From Paenibacillus qinlingensis (lineage in GTDB: Bacteria > Bacillota > Bacilli > Paenibacillales > NBRC-103111), in assembly GCF_013204845.1 (NCBI RefSeq), contig NZ_JABMKY010000008.1, positions 248,001-312,000 on the forward strand: DNA of 64,000 bases, written 5' to 3'. The first letter of the stretch is position 1, and each line of letters opens with the position of its first letter. Positions 61,512-64,000 of the stretch are shown in pieces. A program made the position numbers and the translations under genes. The notes below the pieces were generated by a model. It searched no databases, was not told where the DNA came from, and saw nothing but the letters and a program-made list of their open reading frames with translations.

Positions 61512-62408
61512 CTATAACACGCGTTTGGCACCTACATATCTTGAGCCCCAATAGGAGCTAGCGAGGCTATCAACCGTTACACCAACGGATGTTGTCGAGG
61601 AAATAAATTGATTATTTCCAATGTAAATACCCACATGATTGACGATACCAGAAGCAAAGAAGACGAGGTCTCCCGATTTCAAATCCGTCACTCTTGACCC
61701 CGCCTGATCGTACATTTGCACGGAGGTGCGTGGCAGCTCGATGCCTTTGGCCTCGTATACATAACGAACGAATCCAGAGCAATCAAAGCCCTTAGGTGTA
61801 GTTCCTCCCCATCGGTACGGTGTTCCTTTAAACGTCGTTGCAGCTTGAATAATTTGAGCTGCGATGGATGACTGAACAACCTTGGCCACTGGGGCTGCTA
61901 AAACTGCTGGCGGCGGTGCAATCCATGCTGGCTTGTGAGTCTTACCGTCCTCTTGCACGATGGCGATTTTATTCGCATCGTTCCACGCGATCTCAGATCC
62001 AAACGTCTGTGTAACAAAGCGTAGAGGGACATAAGTACTCCCCTTAACCAAAGTTGGGCTGCTCTCTAACTCAACTAACTTACTGTTGACGATCGCTTTC
62101 TCATCGTCCGTTGTGAGTTGAATTGCCTGTTCCTTGTTCTTAAGCGTGACGACGACTTCATCGCCTTGCTTCGCCCATCCCACTTGATACCCTAATTTCT
62201 CCGACAACACACGAAGTGGCACTTGAAGTGTACCTTCCGTATCAATAAAAGGCTGATTTTCCGGGAACTGCACCAATTCATCATTGACTTGAACCTTCAC
62301 CGAAGAGGTGTCTGGGGCAGCCGCTTGCGTGGAGGGAGCGGTGAACAGGGTAATGGCTGCGCCTAGTAGAGCGCATGAACAAATAAAGCTTTTGGTAAAA
62401 AATTTCAA
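61512..62408 (-). CDS. NlpC/P60 cell-wall endopeptidase with copper amine oxidase-like N-domain
   Basis: A 298-residue secreted peptidoglycan hydrolase. Signal peptide (1-32, ending TQAAA), a CuAO-N1-like domain (about 35-150, with VPLRVLSEKLGYQVGW and YVPLRFVTQTFG), a linker, then the NlpC/P60 domain (about 185-298). The catalytic triad is Cys in FDCSGFVRY, His in VNHVGIYIG and a polar residue (SSTT/Asn region). The start is TTG at 62408, behind AAGGAGG at 9 nt. Longer frames would translate the riboswitch. It is controlled by a c-di-AMP riboswitch. Confidence 0.9.
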   Translation of the reverse strand: MKFFTKSFICSCALLGAAITLFTAPSTQAAAPDTSSVKVQVNDELVQFPENQPFIDTEGTLQVPLRVLSEKLGYQVGWAKQGDEVVVTLKNKEQAIQLTTDDEKAIVNSKLVELESSPTLVKGSTYVPLRFVTQTFGSEIAWNDANKIAIVQEDGKTHKPAWIAPPPAVLAAPVAKVVQSSIAAQIIQAATTFKGTPYRWGGTTPKGFDCSGFVRYVYEAKGIELPRTSVQMYDQAGSRVTDLKSGDLVFFASGIVNHVGIYIGNNQFISSTTSVGVTVDSLASSYWGSRYVGAKRVL

Positions 62409-62411
62409 AAC

Positions 62412-62566
62412 GTTGTGCCTCCTTGAAGCCTCCGAGGTTAGTTGACGGGTTCGGGAAGAGGTTTTCCCTAGTACGCCCATTAGCCATAGGCTAACTGAGC
62501 ATTCATTCACCCCAAGTAAAGAAGTCCCCCGTACCAGAGCTTTCGATGCTCTGAGATTCGGCATTT
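62412..62566 (-). promoter_or_regulatory. c-di-AMP (ydaO/yuaA) riboswitch
   Basis: On the minus strand: TGCCGAATC, GGTACGGGGGACTTC, ACTTGGGGTGAATG, TAGGGAAAACC, then CTTCCCGAACCCGTCAACTA and CCTCGGAGGC. These are the conserved blocks of the ydaO aptamer, with GCC/GGC closing P1. The AAGGAGG of the NlpC/P60 gene begins 4 nt after the aptamer. Cyclic di-AMP is expected to lower expression of the wall hydrolase. Confidence 0.92.
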
Positions 62567-62653
62567 TTTGTCTATGTTAGACTAGCATAGTTCGTTTTAC
62601 CCTGACAACTTTTGCGAGATGGTAAGTGTTTCCTTTCCTATGTAAATGCACAT

Positions 62654-62684
62654 AAAAACAGCCACTCTTCTCAGAGCAGCTGTC
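62654..62684 (-). terminator. Terminator overlapping the 3' end of the GNAT gene
   Basis: ACAGCTGCTCT pairs with AGAGTGGCTGT (two G-T pairs) around GAGA, followed by five T. The 5' arm is formed by the last codons and stop of the gene. Confidence 0.75.
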
Positions 62685-63186
62685 GATACACCTCGGTAAA
62701 CAGGATTTCTTTACAAGGAGCAAACTCATCTTCCGTCATTGGACTAGGATAACTCATGATGTGGAGCGGCAATTTCGGTTGCCCTTTTCTGAGGGGAGGC
62801 TGGGCATAAGGAAATAGATTCAAATGGAATCCGCAGCGTTTATAGAATTCAATTCTCCGCGTAGCATCTGACGTAGTCGGAGGCTCGACTTCAAGAACGA
62901 TAGGCGTATTCCCACTACTCATATACGTCGTCAGCATCTTTTTGCCAATCCCGCCGCCTCTTATGGCAGCGCCCACAGCAATATGTTCCACAAATCGAAA
63001 CGTGCTAAAGTTCCAACTGGCCAAGAATCCAAGCATCTGCCCCTGAGCATCTCTCTCGATATCGATTCTGTAATTAGGATGAGATAGCAGCGCCTGCTGA
63101 CCCTCATACGTCCTTATTTCTGTTTCTGGAAACGCGGCTTCCATCAATTCGAATACCTCTTCAAATGACTCCTCTTTTACCATCAT
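62671..63186 (-). CDS. GNAT family N-acetyltransferase
   Basis: A 171-residue acetyl-CoA-dependent acyltransferase. The core strand VEHIAVGAAIRGGGIGKKML (about 65-85) contains the R-x-x-G-x-G/A acetyl-CoA loop (R-G-G-G-I-G), and FYKRCGFHLN marks motif B. Substrate unknown. Two adjacent ATG codons follow AGGAAGGTG. Confidence 0.85.
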   Translation of the reverse strand: MMVKEESFEEVFELMEAAFPETEIRTYEGQQALLSHPNYRIDIERDAQGQMLGFLASWNFSTFRFVEHIAVGAAIRGGGIGKKMLTTYMSSGNTPIVLEVEPPTTSDATRRIEFYKRCGFHLNLFPYAQPPLRKGQPKLPLHIMSYPSPMTEDEFAPCKEILFTEVYRQLL

Positions 63187-63291
63187 CCGTCAGCACCTTC
63201 CTTCTAGTTAGTAATAGGTTATCCAACTGAGCAGCTTCTTACTTCTTATGTAGCTAGATGAACGAGAACGACTTCATCAGTTCACATGGAC

Positions 63292-63337
63292 AAAAACCCC
63301 ACCTTACGGATCAAGAAGATCTCAGCGAAGGCAGGGT
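63292..63337 (-). terminator. Terminator after the acetyl-xylan-esterase-type gene
   Basis: CCCCACCTT / AAGGCAGGG (two G-T pairs) plus an inner GATC/GATC pair, with five T on the minus strand. Confidence 0.65.
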
Positions 63338-63370
63338 ATAGCAAGCTTGATGTGACACTTGTTTCAGTCC

Positions 63371-64000
63371 TTACCATTTGGAGAAAAAAGCATGTGCCAT
63401 TGCATGGGAACCAGGAGGTGTCGCATGCCCCATGAAGGGATACACTTCAATCGATTTATGTGGGGATTCAATTCGGTTATACGCAGCGAATATCGCTTCT
63501 GGTAAGCAACACGTATCCTTCAATCCTACCGTAACGTGAACAGGCTGCTGAAGACGATCACCTAGGTTCATAATATCAAAATAAGAAACCGTTCTCAGTA
63601 CATCAGGCAGATATTCTGGGAACCGGGTAACCAAATCTGCTGCCTCACTAAGCGAACTAACCGAATTCAACAGGCCTAGATCCATGTGACATAGATTCGG
63701 CACGTGGGCAATCGTTGCCCGAATGCGCTTCTCAAGCGCAGTTACGAGTAGGGCAAGCCCTCCGCCTTGGCTTCCACCGTATACGAATACACGCTCACTG
63801 TCGATTTCTGGCTGCTCTAACGCACATTGCACAGCACGTAAGGAATCGATCGCAACTGCTCGGTAATAGCTTGTCTCCGCATCGAGAATCCCTTGCGTAA
63901 TCCATCCCCTCGTCATACCGGTCTCCTGTGGCAGTAGGTTACCGCTATCGCCGCCTTGCCCGCGTACATCAACCGCAAGTACGGCATACCCCATAAGCAG
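63371..64000 (-). CDS. Acetyl xylan esterase/cephalosporin-C deacetylase family hydrolase (5' truncated)
   Basis: The C-terminal ~210 residues of an alpha/beta hydrolase of the AXE1 family (usually ~320). The frame continues through the window edge without a start. Visible are VDVRGQGGDSG (oxyanion region), nucleophile Ser in GGSQGGGLAL, Asp in VGLKDTCCLP and His in FMGHATPPG. It removes acetyl groups from sugars or small molecules; the precise substrate is unknown. Confidence 0.88.
   Translation of the reverse strand: MLMGYAVLAVDVRGQGGDSGNLLPQETGMTRGWITQGILDAETSYYRAVAIDSLRAVQCALEQPEIDSERVFVYGGSQGGGLALLVTALEKRIRATIAHVPNLCHMDLGLLNSVSSLSEAADLVTRFPEYLPDVLRTVSYFDIMNLGDRLQQPVHVTVGLKDTCCLPEAIFAAYNRIESPHKSIEVYPFMGHATPPGSHAMAHAFFSKW

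Noticed and set aside
62409..62564. N-terminal extension of the NlpC/P60 protein
   Set aside because: The codons coincide with the c-di-AMP riboswitch; the TTG at 62408 has the ribosome binding site and yields a clean signal peptide.

Overview
The window reads as a chromosomal segment of an endospore-forming, S-layer-bearing Firmicute, most likely Paenibacillus or a close relative. This is inferred from GerA-type germination genes, a YyaC-type spore protease, three SLH-anchored surface proteins, LytS-like and HssS-like kinases, cobalamin and c-di-AMP riboswitches, and many short intergenic hairpin repeats. No rRNA, tRNA, CRISPR array, prophage or intact transposon was seen.

Layout, left to right. 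1-3.1 kb: a gerKA-KB-KC-type germinant receptor operon, with the first gene cut by the window edge, followed by a six-unit 52-bp hairpin repeat. 3.4-7.2 kb: a lactate-utilisation operon lutABC with its FadR-type GntR regulator as the last gene and a matching operator in front. 7.2-15.1 kb: a DUF4177 protein, a diguanylate cyclase, a LytS-like kinase/response-regulator pair and a 1549-aa SLH protein carrying RCC1 repeats. 15.2-16.2 kb: a graveyard of histidine-kinase remnants and repeats. 16.2-19.4 kb: an AraC regulator and two Gfo/Idh/MocA oxidoreductases. 19.6-26.0 kb: one-carbon and folate genes (nudix, pabB, glyA, metE) with a LysR regulator.

The centrepiece is 26.1-36.3 kb. Two cobalamin riboswitches face each other. 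The plus-strand unit encodes an SLH-anchored alpha/alpha-barrel protein, a membrane-anchored DUF4430 (transcobalamin-like beta-domain) protein, an EcfT, and a single polypeptide fusing two ABC ATPases to an S-component-like membrane domain. The minus-strand unit encodes a 1179-aa SLH protein with two more DUF4430 domains. Animal intrinsic factor and transcobalamin are built from an alpha/alpha barrel plus this beta-domain. The locus therefore looks like a Gram-positive, S-layer-tethered, split intrinsic-factor-like vitamin B12 capture system feeding an ECF importer. It lies next to the B12-independent methionine synthase metE.

36.5-46.2 kb: small stress and housekeeping genes (MBL hydrolase, thioredoxin-like protein, DedA), a LysR/HPP pair, a cupredoxin, and a two-component system followed by an MMPL exporter whose ribosome binding site lies inside a hairpin. 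46.8-49.2 kb: a GH4 glycosidase with a divergent AraC regulator. 49.4-57.4 kb: a Dabb protein, an NAD(P)-binding protein, a second diguanylate cyclase, topB, lspA, a HAD phosphatase and several small unknowns. 57.5-64 kb: a tandem duplication, an ABC exporter with a charged insertion, yyaC, a c-di-AMP-riboswitch-controlled NlpC/P60 hydrolase, a GNAT acetyltransferase and a truncated acetyl-xylan-esterase-type hydrolase.

Gene starts were chosen from ribosome binding sites and family N-termini, so several are shorter than the longest open frame. All functional calls come from reading motifs; no database search was run.
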